Shown piece after piece: positions 27,701-36,961 of a DNA stretch of 64,000 nucleotides; the first letter of the stretch is position 1, and each line of letters opens with the position of its first letter. The stretch lies in assembly GCF_000296505.1 (NCBI RefSeq), contig NZ_JH815210.1, forward strand, positions 242,783 to 306,782, in the 5' to 3' direction. The stretch comes from Schaalia turicensis ACS-279-V-Col4 (GTDB taxonomy: Bacteria; Actinomycetota; Actinomycetes; Actinomycetales; Actinomycetaceae). The notes under the pieces were generated by a model. The model searched no databases. It was not told the origin of the DNA and saw only the letters and a list, made by a program, of their open reading frames with translations. Made by a program: the position numbers and the translations under genes.

Positions 27701-27885
27701 AAGGATTCGGCTCATTGGACTCCGATACGCGTGATGTCGTCATGCACCACCTGCATGCGTTGCGCCAGAGTGGTCGAACCGTTGGTGTCATCAGCCACGT
27801 CGAAGAGATGTCAAAGCAGATCAGCGATCAGATCCATGTTCGCCCCAAAGCAAACGGTGGTTCAAGCTTGTCGATCGACTTCTGA
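24760..27885 (+). CDS. sbcC: Exonuclease subunit SbcC (SMC-like ATPase)
   Basis: A 1041-residue Rad50-type ATPase. Walker A GPTGAGKS is at 35-42, and long coiled coils flank a zinc hook CPVCG near residues 557-561. The ABC signature LSGGE (about 945) and Walker B MFIDEGFGSLD close the C-terminal half. It pairs with SbcD, immediately upstream, to process DNA ends and palindromic hairpins. That role is relevant in a genome segment that carries many long perfect palindromes. The length is typical. Confidence 0.94.
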   Translation: MKLIRIEFAGIGPFSGKETIDFTRFDDSGLFLLEGPTGAGKSTILDAITFALYGIVARGSDSTKDRLRSDHVPAKAKSYVELVFEVSEGFFKVYREPTYIPEGNKTARNGQLTLIQVHPVESADGHFTYVDGDPVGRNAAEMNQWITQAVGLTKDQFVQTVVLPQGKFADFLMAKSEQREALLKDIFNTHLFTTFQKKLAEVSKQHSDDVVEAEREVTRRFSDLESLYGHLQDFIRPADADSSHDSPFLASQDSPSSFADVDPLDPDSQQASTLAITLAQSAHRVCDEEEAKLPGLIDIAEACHRELEATRALNSLVEERMELQSHLEMLMERALIIDQYKKRHSDALIASSLSGPVRQFTDARDYMSVKNTELLTAHRQLRSRFTTLSHIEEDSLSSHMVDELLEELSTIVEALSAKKATLENLTSLEQELSNEREEQEALTASIAVLTQKRTQLEDQLSQLPKMRESALQGRENMLKDLELFATGERDMALLQPRYQAACEVAEHIEILKIRAKNIQSARRRAQEANIASLQAHMRWMDHASGSLATQLEDGKPCPVCGSVEHPAPARIDQTDAVTLEDLDAVDQARSKAEQELNEAHMLHAQTNQAIASGNTIARADKASLELEIKNAQERIDKHSALSQTIKELDQALAELEQNISRVKDELAETKVEIGKAQTQHSSLAQSIDTKQARCEEGRGTFESIEAHLANVSDSLTEARTHHKHLQEWNQSYARLETTTNALTQALTDSPCASIEEALAFVDSHFIAGEELRALKDQIDSHQSDLQITRNQLLDKRLANVADRSVQSTAALEEADTNATAARDAMQHRCGQLSALVGQIDDAHTHFKTAVAELDHVRAEVAPYQRLVNIVNGGSLNLSSTPLSSWVLVSRLNEVLDATNPRLNAFSGGRYQLICRPEDGTRSKKSGLGLAIHDLETDHIRKTQTLSGGETFYTSLALALGLVDIVTAESGGTEIKSMFIDEGFGSLDSDTRDVVMHHLHALRQSGRTVGVISHVEEMSKQISDQIHVRPKANGGSSLSIDF

Positions 27886-28028
27886 TTCCAGGCGATACAT
27901 TATCCCCTTCCGTTTCAATAGACGGTTTGTCAGAGAGGAAAGGAAAGGCCTTGCTTCATCGAGTGGGGAGCTAGCGTTGATCACGCTCCCTCCCCCACGA
28001 TGCATCAGGCATCAGTAAATACAGATTC

Positions 28029-28481
28029 CTACTTCAGAATCTTGCGCAGCGCATCTCGTTCCGACACATCAAACCACTGCAGAGGAAACTCCCAGAGATC
28101 ACTAATCGCGTGGTCTGCCTGGTCTTGATCATCGGCTTCTATCACGCGCCGAACCTGCTCCGATGTTTCACCATCATCGGCAAGAATCGCAACGACATCG
28201 TTCCAATCACACCGAACATTGTTGACTTCAAGCACTCCGGTTCCAGAAGGCACTGCGTCCGTTTGAATGTCAGTTGCAAGCACAATACGCGCATATGCAT
28301 GCGTTGGGGCATCGCGCAGAAGAATCAGCGAAGCCAACGCAGCCTCGACCTGCGCATCATCTTCAAGCACTTCAACGTCCTCACGCCCCATGTCTGGGGA
28401 AGGAACGGCTACGAAGGCCTGTCGCAAAGAAATCTGTTCTTCGCCAAGATCAGACGATAGAGCGGGGAAATATACGCGCAT
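28029..28481 (-). CDS. DUF6912-like conserved actinobacterial protein
   Basis: A 150-residue acidic soluble protein beginning MRVYFPALSSDL. It ends with a Trp/Phe-containing segment (DLWEFPLQWFDVSERDAL). The opening and the placement close to secA resemble a conserved actinobacterial family I recall as DUF6912; its function is unknown. The frame is open six codons further, but the ATG at 28481 gives the family-like start. The gap from sbcC (27886-28028) contains only an imperfect GC-rich hairpin near 27965-28000. Confidence 0.6.
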   Translation of the reverse strand: MRVYFPALSSDLGEEQISLRQAFVAVPSPDMGREDVEVLEDDAQVEAALASLILLRDAPTHAYARIVLATDIQTDAVPSGTGVLEVNNVRCDWNDVVAILADDGETSEQVRRVIEADDQDQADHAISDLWEFPLQWFDVSERDALRKILK

Positions 28482-28971
28482 AGCTTCAGTGTTCCACACT
28501 TACCCTTGTGTCTTGCTTGTCATTGAGCGCGTTGAAGCAAATAGCTTCCTCTCTTCGCAACACATGCGAGCACTATAACGCTGATGAGGCGATGATGCGC
28601 CGCTTCAAACTCATCATTTTTCTTTGAAAAAACGCCATTTTTTAACTCTTCTAGGGCTTTTGTCGTTACGAAGAACAGTTGAAAAGCATTCAGGGGTAAA
28701 AAGTTATCCACAGGACTTGAAATCTATTGACAGCATCCACCCACAGACCGCACACTCATAACTCATAAACAACCTTTACACAAAAACCTATATCGGCGCG
28801 TCGCAATATCGCACCTCATTCGATGCCACTTTTTAACGCGCGCACCACATCCCCAGCGCAAGGAAGGGAGTAGCAAATACAGCGGTACACAATCAGCCCT
28901 TCATGTCTACATGACGGACGATGAACACAGTCAAACACACCGAGAATCTCAAGATAAGAGGAGCTATACCA
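28482..28971. other. AT-rich divergent intergenic region
   Basis: This 490-base gap lies between the DUF6912-like gene and the Rv3235-family gene. It is clearly more AT-rich than its surroundings, especially 28610-28660 and 28745-28790. It holds one exact DnaA-box-like TTATCCACA (28704-28712) and a perfect TTGACA (28727-28732) without a convincing -10 box. I find no RNA gene or coding frame that I can support. Confidence 0.6.
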
Positions 28972-29442
28972 ATGGCAACGATGCCAGCCTCCTTCCCGTA
29001 CATGCCCGAACGTCGCATGTTTCGCTGGGACCTCACAATCGACGTTCCTCCGAAGCAACAAGCTGACACTCGGACATGGCTCGAATCGCGGGCTACTCCC
29101 TACGGACACTATCCAGACACACTTCCTGACGTGGGACCGTGGGCTGCAGGTTTTGCCCGCGCAGCCATCGAGGCAGTCCTTGATCTCAGGGACAAACGTC
29201 AGCTGGAGCGCTGGATGCTTCCGCAACTTTTCAACGCTTTCAAACACCTGAGTTTCCGGGAAGAAGGCGACGAAGAAACCCGAACAGGGTGTATCCCCGT
29301 CACGTGGCGAGCAAGCGAGCCCAGCCCCGGAAAAGTTGAAGCGTCCGTCGTTATTCGCGGTGCTGCACGATGCTATGCGGTGGCACTGCGCCTACAAGAG
29401 TTCAAAGGTCGCTGGATGACGACCGCTCTTGAAATCGCTTAG
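28972..29442 (+). CDS. Rv3235-family protein
   Basis: A 156-residue protein. The conserved half runs from WAAGFARAAIEAVLDLRDKRQLERW through the basic, beta-rich end (EASVVIRGAARCYAVALRLQEF...GRWMTTALEIA). This pattern is characteristic of the Rv3235 family that sits near secA in actinobacteria. The function is unknown. The start is placed at the ATG at 28972, preceded by AGAGGAG; an ATG 17 codons upstream lacks a ribosome site. It is convergent with secA. Confidence 0.75.
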   Translation: MATMPASFPYMPERRMFRWDLTIDVPPKQQADTRTWLESRATPYGHYPDTLPDVGPWAAGFARAAIEAVLDLRDKRQLERWMLPQLFNAFKHLSFREEGDEETRTGCIPVTWRASEPSPGKVEASVVIRGAARCYAVALRLQEFKGRWMTTALEIA

Positions 29443-29467
29443 AAGTTCACAGCGATTGAAGTAAACG

Positions 29468-29526
29468 AACTTCTCCCCAGAAAACATCAATGACGATGTT
29501 CTTCTGGGGAGAAGTTTTCGTTTTTT
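29468..29526 (+). terminator. Rho-independent terminator after the Rv3235-family gene
   Basis: A 15-base perfect stem (29468-29482 with 29502-29516) extends inward with AACATC/GATGTT and is followed by TTTTCGTTTTTT. It is a strong plus-strand terminator and also faces the convergent secA. Confidence 0.9.
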
Positions 29527-29568
29527 ATCGTCGCCTTCTTAGATAATCACCAAGGCGAGAGCCAGCGC

Positions 29569-32397
29569 TTATTTTCGATGACGCGCTTTCTTTGCCGACG
29601 CGCGACGCTGAGCACGATTCGACGACGCGCCAGACGAGGTTGCCCTGCCCTGCGTTGCCGTCCCATCGGACGATGAGTAGCTGAGCTTCGCCAGGTTGAG
29701 GCGCTGAGCTTCGCCGATGACAACCTGCGCCTTAGCAGCGGCAACGGGGCTGGCCGGAGCAGGCGCATCAGCAGACTCGGCCTGGGCGGCCGGTTCTTCT
29801 GCCGATTCCTTCGCAGATTCATCATCTTTAAAGAGGCCTTGTTCCTTTGCCTGTTCAAAAGCACGCTCGAACTGGTGGGAAACAGAGAAGACCTGCTGGA
29901 CCGATTCTTCCTTGATGCGCTCCATCATGGATTGGAACATCTGAGCGCCCTCGTCTTTGTATTCGACGAGCGGGTCGCGCTGACCCATGGCACGCAGGCC
30001 AATACCTTCCTTGAGGTAGTCCATTTCGTAGAGGTGCTCACGCCAGAGACGGTCAACGGTCGCGACAACAACACGACGTTCAAGGTCACGCATCGGTTCT
30101 TCACCGAGCTGACCGCGAGCAAGCGGATTGGCCTTCAGAGCTTCTTCCGCATCCTCGTAGACAGCGGTAATGTCACCGTAGATTTCTTCGACCAAGTCTT
30201 CACGAACCAGTGAACCTGCCCCACCGTGTTCTTCTTCGACTTCCTGATAGGTCACTGACGGTGGGTAGTAGCCACGCAACGTATCCCAGAGAACGTCAAG
30301 GTCCCATTCGGCGGGGCTGATACCACCGGTCTTTTCATCGATAATTCCAGTGACCAGTGAACGCATGAAGTTCTTCATCTGGGGCTCGAGGTCTTCGCCT
30401 TCGAGGACACGACGGCGCTCATCGTAGATCAGTTCACGCTGATTGGTCATCACGTCGTCGTACTTCAGAACGTTCTTTCGAATTTCGAAGTTGCGCGCTT
30501 CAACCTGGTGCTGCGCCGATGCGATCGAACGTGAAACAAGCTTGTTTTCCAGTGGTAGGTCTTCGGGGTATGCGCCCGAGGCCATGATGCGTTGCGCCAT
30601 ACCCGAGTTGAACAGGCGCATCAGGTCGTCTTCCATGGACAGGTAGAAGCGCGATTCGCCGGGGTCACCCTGACGTCCGGAACGACCGCGCAGCTGATTG
30701 TCGATGCGACGCGATTCGTGGCGTTCTGAACCCAAAACATACAGGCCACCAAGCTCACGGACCTCTTCGCGTTCTGCCTGGACGGCCGCATCTGCTTCTT
30801 CAAGGGCGATCGGCCACGCCGCACGGTATTCGTCAGCATTTTCCTTCGGGTCAAGTCCCTTGGCCGCGAGGTTTGCCTGAGCGATGAACTCGGAGTTACC
30901 ACCGAGCATAATGTCGGTGCCTCGACCAGCCATGTTGGTTGCCACCGTGACCGCACCCTTGCGACCGGCCATTGCGACAACGGCAGCTTCGCGCGCGTGC
31001 TGCTTTGCGTTCAGGACCTGGTGCGGAATGTGTCGTTGCTTGAGCAACTGGGACAGCAGTTCGGACTTTTCAACCGAAGCGGTACCCACCAAAACCGGCT
31101 GTCCCTTTTCGTGGCGCTCAGCGATATCTTCAATGATTGCCTTGAGCTTGCCGGCTTCAGATGGGAAAACGAAGTCCGGCTGATCCTTGCGGATCATCGG
31201 CTTGTTTGTCGGGATCGGGATAACGCCGATCTTATAGGTGGAGGCGAATTCCGCTGCTTCGGTTTCTGCCGTACCGGTCATACCAGCGCGGGAGCCCTCC
31301 GGGTAGAGGCGGAAGTAGTTCTGCAAGGTGATCGTTGCCAGGGTCTGGTTTTCAGCCTGGATTTCGACGCCTTCCTTGGCTTCGATCGCCTGGTGCATAC
31401 CGTCGTTGTAGCGACGCCCCGGAAGGACACGGCCGGTGTGCTCGTCGACGATCAGAACTTCACCGTCGGTGACAATGTAGTCCTTGTCTTTGTGGAAGAG
31501 TTCCTTGGCGCGGATCGAGTTGTTCAGGAAGCCGATCAGTGGAGTATTTGCTGCCTCGTACAGGTTTTCGACGCCGAGCTGGTCTTCGACGTGGTCAATA
31601 CCTGCTTCGAGAACACCAATGGTCTTCTTCTTTTCATCAACTTCGTAGTCGACGTCGCGCTCAAGCATGCGTGCAATGCGAGCGAATTCCACGTACCAGT
31701 GGTTGACGTCGCCCGAGGCCGGACCCGAAATGATGAGTGGCGTACGGGCCTCATCAATGAGGATCGAGTCAACTTCGTCGACGATGACGTAGTTGTGGCC
31801 ACGTTGAACCATGTCATCGAGGGTGGATGCCATGTTGTCGCGCAGGTAATCGAAGCCAAACTCGTTGTTGGTTCCGTAGGTGATGTCAGCTTCGTACTGC
31901 TTACGGCGTTCTGCAGGCTTCTGTCCGACCAGTACACAGCCGGTGGTCAGGCCGAGGAAATTGTAGACTCGAGCCATGATGTCCGACTGGTATTTTGCCA
32001 GGTAGTCGTTGACCGTAACGACGTGGACGCCCTTGCCGGTGAGTGCACGCAAGTATGCGGGCATCGTGGCGACGAGGGTCTTGCCTTCACCGGTCTTCAT
32101 TTCGGCAATGTTGCCCTTGTGCAGTGCGATGCCCCCCATGACCTGGACGTGGAAGGGACGCATACGCAGGATGCGCCAGGATGCTTCGCGGACTGTTGCG
32201 AAAGCTTCAACGAGGAGGTCGTCGAGGGTTTCGCCCTCTTCAAGACGAGCCTTGAATTCGGCGGTTTTTGCCTGGAGTTCTTCGTCCGTGAGCGCTTCGA
32301 AGTCTTCTTGCAACGCATCAACCTGAGTGGCAAGCTGATCAAACTTCTTGAGCGTACGGCCTTCGCCGGCTCGCAGAATCTTGTCAATGAGGGACAC
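29569..32397 (-). CDS. secA: Protein translocase ATPase SecA
   Basis: A 942-residue motor of the Sec pathway. Walker [13 protein letters not shown] is at about 100-111, the DEAD-like [12 protein letters not shown] near 210, and the preprotein-binding and helicase-2 parts follow ([31 protein letters not shown]). The tail is Ala/Glu-rich and ends in basic residues ([15 protein letters not shown]) without the C-terminal zinc-binding Cys motif, as in other actinobacterial SecA1. The position next to the Rv3235-family gene agrees with the housekeeping SecA1. The gap 32398-32606 upstream contains one copy of the GGGTACGAGGC motif. Confidence 0.96.
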   Translation of the reverse strand: MSLIDKILRAGEGRTLKKFDQLATQVDALQEDFEALTDEELQAKTAEFKARLEEGETLDDLLVEAFATVREASWRILRMRPFHVQVMGGIALHKGNIAEMKTGEGKTLVATMPAYLRALTGKGVHVVTVNDYLAKYQSDIMARVYNFLGLTTGCVLVGQKPAERRKQYEADITYGTNNEFGFDYLRDNMASTLDDMVQRGHNYVIVDEVDSILIDEARTPLIISGPASGDVNHWYVEFARIARMLERDVDYEVDEKKKTIGVLEAGIDHVEDQLGVENLYEAANTPLIGFLNNSIRAKELFHKDKDYIVTDGEVLIVDEHTGRVLPGRRYNDGMHQAIEAKEGVEIQAENQTLATITLQNYFRLYPEGSRAGMTGTAETEAAEFASTYKIGVIPIPTNKPMIRKDQPDFVFPSEAGKLKAIIEDIAERHEKGQPVLVGTASVEKSELLSQLLKQRHIPHQVLNAKQHAREAAVVAMAGRKGAVTVATNMAGRGTDIMLGGNSEFIAQANLAAKGLDPKENADEYRAAWPIALEEADAAVQAEREEVRELGGLYVLGSERHESRRIDNQLRGRSGRQGDPGESRFYLSMEDDLMRLFNSGMAQRIMASGAYPEDLPLENKLVSRSIASAQHQVEARNFEIRKNVLKYDDVMTNQRELIYDERRRVLEGEDLEPQMKNFMRSLVTGIIDEKTGGISPAEWDLDVLWDTLRGYYPPSVTYQEVEEEHGGAGSLVREDLVEEIYGDITAVYEDAEEALKANPLARGQLGEEPMRDLERRVVVATVDRLWREHLYEMDYLKEGIGLRAMGQRDPLVEYKDEGAQMFQSMMERIKEESVQQVFSVSHQFERAFEQAKEQGLFKDDESAKESAEEPAAQAESADAPAPASPVAAAKAQVVIGEAQRLNLAKLSYSSSDGTATQGRATSSGASSNRAQRRASAKKARHRK

Positions 32398-32547
32398 AGA
32401 TACTCCTGACGTTCATTTCGGACCGTCGTCCGATTGTGCGTGCGCACCGAACCAGTCTACGTAAAGATAGGCGCACACTCGAATTATGAGCGTCGAAAGT
32501 TAGTATTTTCCGCTCACATTTATCTCAGTGCGCTCCACGCTCGCCCA

Positions 32548-32558
32548 GGGTACGAGGC
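32548..32558 (+). repeat. Intergenic motif GGGTACGAGGC, copy 1
   Basis: One of four exact copies of an 11-base motif, all between genes (others at 38947, 42966 and 48724). This copy continues as GGGTACGAGGCCGG, shared over 14 bases with the copy at 42966. It lies about 150 bases upstream of secA. The role is unknown. Confidence 0.6.
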
Positions 32559-32606
32559 CGGGATCATCACCTAGTCGCGATCCTGTCAGTGCCCGGTGGC
32601 AGATAA

Positions 32607-32637
32607 ACAAAAACACCCACGCCACAAAGCATGAGTG
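32607..32637 (-). terminator. Terminator of the tRNA-Gln/Glu/Glu unit
   Basis: On the minus strand, directly after the second tRNA-Glu in transcription order, a 9-pair stem (two G-U pairs) with a 6-base loop is followed by TTTTTGT. Confidence 0.75.
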
Positions 32638-32641
32638 CAAA

Positions 32642-32717
32642 TGGTACCCCCAGCCGGATTTGAACCGGCGTTAACGCCGTGAGAGGGCGTCGTCCTAGGC
32701 CGCTAGACGATGGGGGC
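32642..32717 (-). tRNA. tRNA-Glu (anticodon CTC), copy 2
   Basis: A 76-base tRNA including an encoded CCA end. The acceptor stem is GCCCCCA/TGGGGGT, the anticodon loop CTCTCAC gives CTC, and the T-loop is GTTCAAA. It appears identical to the copy at 32767-32842. The first acceptor pair is G-U rather than the usual G-C. Confidence 0.95.
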
Positions 32718-32766
32718 GCTGAAATTCTCATGGTGAAAACTTCAAGTTAAACCGAGCAAATCGGTT

Positions 32767-32842
32767 TGGTACCCCCAGCCGGATTTGAACCGGCGTTAAC
32801 GCCGTGAGAGGGCGTCGTCCTAGGCCGCTAGACGATGGGGGC
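32767..32842 (-). tRNA. tRNA-Glu (anticodon CTC), copy 1
   Basis: A 76-base tRNA with encoded CCA, identical over its length to the copy 49 bases downstream in transcription order, including the G1-U72 acceptor pair. It is cotranscribed with tRNA-Gln upstream. Confidence 0.95.
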
Positions 32843-32865
32843 CTATCGGAAAACATACGTTCCGA

Positions 32866-32940
32866 TGGCTGGGGTACCAGGACTCGAACCTAGAATGGCT
32901 GAACCAGAATCAGCTGTGTTGCCAATTACACCATACCCCA
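32866..32940 (-). tRNA. tRNA-Gln (anticodon CTG)
   Basis: A 75-base tRNA with encoded CCA. The acceptor stem is TGGGGTA/TACCCCA, the anticodon loop TTCTGGT gives CTG, and the discriminator is G as expected for tRNA-Gln. It is first in a tRNA unit transcribed on the minus strand. From 32941 to 33191 I see no gene, only leader sequence. Confidence 0.95.
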
Positions 32941-33191
32941 TTGGCAATCGCAGTCACCGCTGAGGTTTCTTGCGACGAAAAGAAAGATTAGTCGAGTGTG
33001 GCACTAATGCCAAATCGAGCGGGCATGTTTCGACTCACATTCTCCTGCCCCTCCCCGTTCATCAGGGAGATGGCGCATTGAAACAACGTCTTTCACGTTC
33101 AGCGATCCGCGATGCACCTCGCACATTCACGATGAAAACAAAGCGGAGAATCAGAGCGGAAGATGCCGAAAGCCACACTTGGCCTCCCCCA

Positions 33192-33237
33192 AACGCTTTC
33201 GTGCCAGCCGGTAGCAACCGATTGGCACGAAAGCGTT
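33192..33237 (-). terminator. Terminator of gltX
   Basis: A 15-base perfect stem (33192-33206 with 33223-33237), with a further inner CGGT/ACCG pairing, starts 8 bases after the gltX stop on the minus strand. Only a short TTT follows. Confidence 0.8.
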
Positions 33238-33244
33238 GAGGAAA

Positions 33245-34750
33245 TCAGGCGAGCGTCGCGATGAAGCGATCAAGGCGAGCAAGGGTTTCTTCCTTGCCCA
33301 GGATTGCCATCGAGTCAACAACGGGCAGCGACACGTTCGAGCCGGTCATCGCCACGAAGAGCGGGCCGAATGCGAAGCGTGGCTTCACCCCCATCTCTTC
33401 GACCAGCTTGGCATCGAGCGCGGGCTTGATTGCCTGAGCACTGAAGTCATCGAGTCCGGCAAGAACCTCACGTGCGGCGGCGAGCACGCCCGGAGCGGAA
33501 TCCTTGAGCTTGGAAACAGCCTTTTCGTTGTACTCGAGGGCGCTTGCGCCGACGAACAGGAAACGCATCAGTGGACCAGCCTCACCGAGCGTCTGAATGC
33601 GGGTCTGCGCCAGCGGAGCAGCAGCGTCGAGGGTTGCCTTCTCGGTATCGGTGAGCTCGGAGTAGATTACGGCGCTCATGTAGCCTTCGCGTGCCAGGAA
33701 CGGCACTAGGCGACGGGTGAAATCACAGGTGTCGAGGCGACGAATGTGCTCGGCGTTGGTGGCGACGGCCTTCTTCTGATCGAAGCGCGCCGGGTTCGGA
33801 TTCACCTGAGCAATATCGAACGCTTCAACCATTTCGTCCATCGTGAAGATGTCACGGTCGGGTGCGATCGACCAGCCGAGGAGGGCGAGGTAGTTGTTCA
33901 GGCCCTCGGGAATCATGCCGGCTTCCTTGTGGAGTAGCAGGTTCGATTCGGGGTCGCGCTTGGAGAGCTTCTTGTTGCCCTCACCCATGACGTAAGGCAG
34001 GTGACCGAAGCGAGGCATGAACTTGGCGATGCCGAGTTCTTCGAGTGCGCGATAGAGAACAATCTGGCGCGGGGTGGAGGACAGCAGGTCTTCGCCACGC
34101 AGAACGTGCGTGATCTCCATCAGTGCATCGTCGACCGGGTTCACCAGCGTGTAGAGCGGGTGGCCATTGGCACGAACAATGACGTAGTCCGGAACCGAGC
34201 CTGCTTTGAAGGTGATTTCACCGCGGATAAGGTCGTTGAACGTGATGTCTTCGTCGGGCATGCGCATGCGCAGAACCGGCTTGCGGCCTTCAGCCTTGAA
34301 TGCAGCGACCTGTTCTTCGGTGAGGTCACGGTCGAAGCCGTCGTAGCCAAGCTTCGGGTCTTCACCCTTTGCGCGGTGGCGTTCTTCGATTTCTTCGGGG
34401 GTGGAGTAGGACTCGTAGGCGAAACCATTTTCGAGGAGCTTTGCTGCGACATCAGCGTAGATGTCCATGCGCTCGGACTGGCGGTACGGGCCGTGAGGGC
34501 CACCCTTGTTGACCCCTTCGTCCCAGTCAAGGCCAAGCCATGCCAGGGAGTCGAGGATCTGGTCGAACGATTCCTGGGAATCGCGAGCAGCGTCGGTGTC
34601 TTCGATACGGAAGACGAAGGTACCGCCGGTGTGGCGCGCGTATGCCCAGTTGAACAGGCAGGTTCGGACCATTCCCACGTGGGGTGTACCGGTCGGTGAG
34701 GGGCAGAATCGAACGCGCACGTCGGCGCCGGAAGCAGTCGTTTCACTCAT
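33245..34750 (-). CDS. gltX: Glutamyl-tRNA synthetase
   Basis: A 501-residue class I synthetase. The HIGH-type motif appears as PTGTPHVGM (about 17-25) and the KMSKS-type motif as KLSKRDPE (about 261). [14 protein letters not shown] is also diagnostic. It charges tRNA-Glu, two copies of which lie next to it, and in organisms lacking glutaminyl-tRNA synthetase it also misacylates tRNA-Gln. Which applies here cannot be judged from this window. The length is normal. Confidence 0.95.
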   Translation of the reverse strand: MSETTASGADVRVRFCPSPTGTPHVGMVRTCLFNWAYARHTGGTFVFRIEDTDAARDSQESFDQILDSLAWLGLDWDEGVNKGGPHGPYRQSERMDIYADVAAKLLENGFAYESYSTPEEIEERHRAKGEDPKLGYDGFDRDLTEEQVAAFKAEGRKPVLRMRMPDEDITFNDLIRGEITFKAGSVPDYVIVRANGHPLYTLVNPVDDALMEITHVLRGEDLLSSTPRQIVLYRALEELGIAKFMPRFGHLPYVMGEGNKKLSKRDPESNLLLHKEAGMIPEGLNNYLALLGWSIAPDRDIFTMDEMVEAFDIAQVNPNPARFDQKKAVATNAEHIRRLDTCDFTRRLVPFLAREGYMSAVIYSELTDTEKATLDAAAPLAQTRIQTLGEAGPLMRFLFVGASALEYNEKAVSKLKDSAPGVLAAAREVLAGLDDFSAQAIKPALDAKLVEEMGVKPRFAFGPLFVAMTGSNVSLPVVDSMAILGKEETLARLDRFIATLA

Positions 34751-34882
34751 GATGCTTTTATCTTACTCGCCCCGGCGGGCAGTATTTTTCGTCGGGGCTA
34801 GGCTTGTTCCCAATACGTCATTTTCTCGGCAGGCATCAGAGGGTATCGATGCCTGCTTCGGCGACCCGATAAAGGAGCAATC

Positions 34883-36067
34883 GTGCCAATTCGTACCTTT
34901 ACTGATGCTGAGCTTCATCGCGTGGGCTCGTTGAAATGGACGGGGATAACCCGCAAGGATGGCTCCCCCACGATCGGCGCGTGGGTTGCCGAGATGGATT
35001 TCGGTACTGCTCCCAGCGTCGCGAAGGCGATGACGGATTGCATCAATGATGGACTATTGGGCTACCAGCCGTCGTGGTTGGCACCGAAGCTTGCTGAAGC
35101 AACCGCCTCTTTCCAAAAGCGTCGTTTCGGCTGGGATCTGCGCCCAGACCAGGTTCGTCTCGTGACGTCCGTTCTCCCCGCATTGGAACTGACGATGACC
35201 AAGTTGATGCGCCCGGGTACTCCGGTGATCGTTCCAACGCCGGCTTATATGCCTTTCCTTTCAATGCCCACCGAGGCTGGCCACCCCGTTATCGAGGTTC
35301 CCTCCCTTCACGGCGATACTGCCGGTGACAAGGGGTGGGCGCTCGATCTGGAAGGCATCAAAACAGGTCTTGAGGCTGGAGCGGGCCTCGTGATTCTCTG
35401 CAACCCGTGGAATCCGACCGGCCGTGTTTTTGACGAAGCTGAACTTCGCGCGCTCGGCGAGCTGGTCAGCCAGTATGACGCCCTCGTGTTCAGCGACGAG
35501 ATCCATTCTCCCCTGGTCCTCGACGAGGTTCCTTTCCTCTCCTACGCTCGTCTTGATCCGCGTTTTGCCGCGCACACGGTGACGGCGACCGCCGCGTCGA
35601 AGGGGTGGAATATCGCGGGGCTTCCGTCCGCTCAAGTGATTCTTCCCGACGAGGCGCTTCGTGAACGCTGGGATGAGCAGGGTCAAAAACTGCATTTCCA
35701 CGCTTCGACGATCGGTACTGTTGGCACGATCGAAGCCTACGAGAATGGTGTCGAGTGGCTCGACGAAGTCCGCGACTATATTCGCTTGAACGTCGATGCA
35801 CTCGAGGCTGCGATCGCACACTCCCCCATTGATTTCGTTCGCCCGCAGGGCACGTACTTGTCGTGGTGGGGATTCGCGGGCTTAGGCCTGAATCCTTCAC
35901 CTGCGATCGCTCTGCGCGAGCAAGCCGGAATCGCAGTCAATGACGGTAAGACTCTGGGCGCCGACTACGCCGATTGGGCGCGCATCAACCTGGCATGCTC
36001 GCACGAAACAATTGCGGAGATGATCGACCGCGTTCTCGCCTTGGTCGCGGGTGCACGTCTGGGCTGA
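34883..36067 (+). CDS. PatB/MalY-type PLP aminotransferase (probable cystathionine beta-lyase)
   Basis: A 394-residue fold-type I PLP enzyme. WVAEMDFGTAPSV near the N-terminus, CNPWNPTGRVF, SDEIHSPLVL and the Lys-containing TATAASKGWNIAGLP (about 235-248) are typical of the MalY/PatB C-S lyase group. It probably cleaves cystathionine or cysteine to pyruvate, ammonia and a thiol. Start GTG at 34883 with AAAGGAG upstream. It is a single gene, ended by a strong palindrome. Confidence 0.88.
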   Translation: MPIRTFTDAELHRVGSLKWTGITRKDGSPTIGAWVAEMDFGTAPSVAKAMTDCINDGLLGYQPSWLAPKLAEATASFQKRRFGWDLRPDQVRLVTSVLPALELTMTKLMRPGTPVIVPTPAYMPFLSMPTEAGHPVIEVPSLHGDTAGDKGWALDLEGIKTGLEAGAGLVILCNPWNPTGRVFDEAELRALGELVSQYDALVFSDEIHSPLVLDEVPFLSYARLDPRFAAHTVTATAASKGWNIAGLPSAQVILPDEALRERWDEQGQKLHFHASTIGTVGTIEAYENGVEWLDEVRDYIRLNVDALEAAIAHSPIDFVRPQGTYLSWWGFAGLGLNPSPAIALREQAGIAVNDGKTLGADYADWARINLACSHETIAEMIDRVLALVAGARLG

Positions 36068-36120
36068 TTTTTAACCGGCTGACTTTCTGGCAATTGACAG
36101 GGCCAACCACCTAAAAACAG

Positions 36121-36159
36121 ACCTGTGGGGAGCAGTTCAATGAACTGCTCCCCACAGGT
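36121..36159. terminator. Bidirectional hairpin between patB-like and FAH genes
   Basis: Arms 36121-36139 and 36141-36159 are exact 19-base reverse complements around a single base. The hairpin sits between convergent genes. T-runs on either side are weak. Confidence 0.8.
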
Positions 36160-36181
36160 TTAACAGGTAAAAGGGGCGATA

Positions 36182-36961
36182 CTATTCGGCGTCTCGAACC
36201 GTGTTGCGAAGGGTGCCGATGCCTTCGATGGTGACCTCAACGGTTTGACCGGGTTTCATTTCGCTGACCCCCTTGGGGGTTCCGGTGATGATGACATCGC
36301 CGGGCAATAGCGTGAAGATCGACGACACGTAGGAGAGAAGTTCCGCAACATTGTGGATCATGTTGGCGGTCGTATCGTCTTGGCGAACTTCGCCATCGAC
36401 CGTGGTCGTGATCCGCAGGTTGTTGATATCCAAGTTCGGGTCAACGGTGATCCAGGGCCCCAGCGGGCAGGACGTGTCGAAGCCCTTTGCACGAGTCCAC
36501 TGCGAGTCGGCTCGCTGAATATCACGAGCGGTCACATCGTTTGCAATGGTGTATCCAAGGATGACCTTGTCGACGTCCTCAACCGGAACATCCTTTGCCA
36601 GGGACTTAATAATGACTGCGAGCTCGCCTTCATGATGCAGTTCATCGCACCAGGACGGGCGAACGATCGGATCATCGGGGCCGATGACAGAGGTGTTCGG
36701 CTTCAAGAAGACGACCGGCATATCCGGGGCTTCGCCTCCCATTTCGCGCGCATGATCGGCGTAGTTCTTACCGATCGCAACGACCTTGGAACGCGGAATG
36801 ACCGGAGAAAGCAAGCGAACTTCATCAAGCTCAACGATTCGCCCATCGGGCTCAACCGGATTGAACAGCGGGTCGCCCTTCAGGACAACGATTCGGGTTG
36901 AGCCATCTTCAAGGGCTCCATAACGTGGTGAGTCACCGTCAGAAAAACGCACGATCTTCAT
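36182..36961 (-). CDS. Fumarylacetoacetate hydrolase-family protein
   Basis: A 259-residue FAH-superfamily enzyme. VVAIGKNYADHAREMG, HHEGELAVII (metal-ligand Glu residues) and GYTIANDVTARDIQ are diagnostic. Family members hydrolyse or decarboxylate acylpyruvates and related diketo acids; oxaloacetate decarboxylase or acylpyruvase activity is possible, but the substrate is unknown. The ATG at 36961 is preferred to a TTG two codons earlier. FAH genes are commonly found near gltX in actinobacteria. Confidence 0.88.
   Translation of the reverse strand: MKIVRFSDGDSPRYGALEDGSTRIVVLKGDPLFNPVEPDGRIVELDEVRLLSPVIPRSKVVAIGKNYADHAREMGGEAPDMPVVFLKPNTSVIGPDDPIVRPSWCDELHHEGELAVIIKSLAKDVPVEDVDKVILGYTIANDVTARDIQRADSQWTRAKGFDTSCPLGPWITVDPNLDINNLRITTTVDGEVRQDDTTANMIHNVAELLSYVSSIFTLLPGDVIITGTPKGVSEMKPGQTVEVTIEGIGTLRNTVRDAE

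Noticed and set aside
28482-28971. AT-rich gap with a DnaA box as a replication origin
   Set aside because: Only one exact box, no cluster, and no dnaA, dnaN or other origin genes nearby.
30997-32409. 470-codon frame on the strand opposite secA
   Set aside because: It is an antisense shadow caused by codon bias; secA itself is unambiguous.
32970-33239. 89-codon plus-strand frame between tRNA-Gln and gltX
   Set aside because: It overlaps the gltX terminator hairpin, begins in the tRNA leader and has an unnatural composition.
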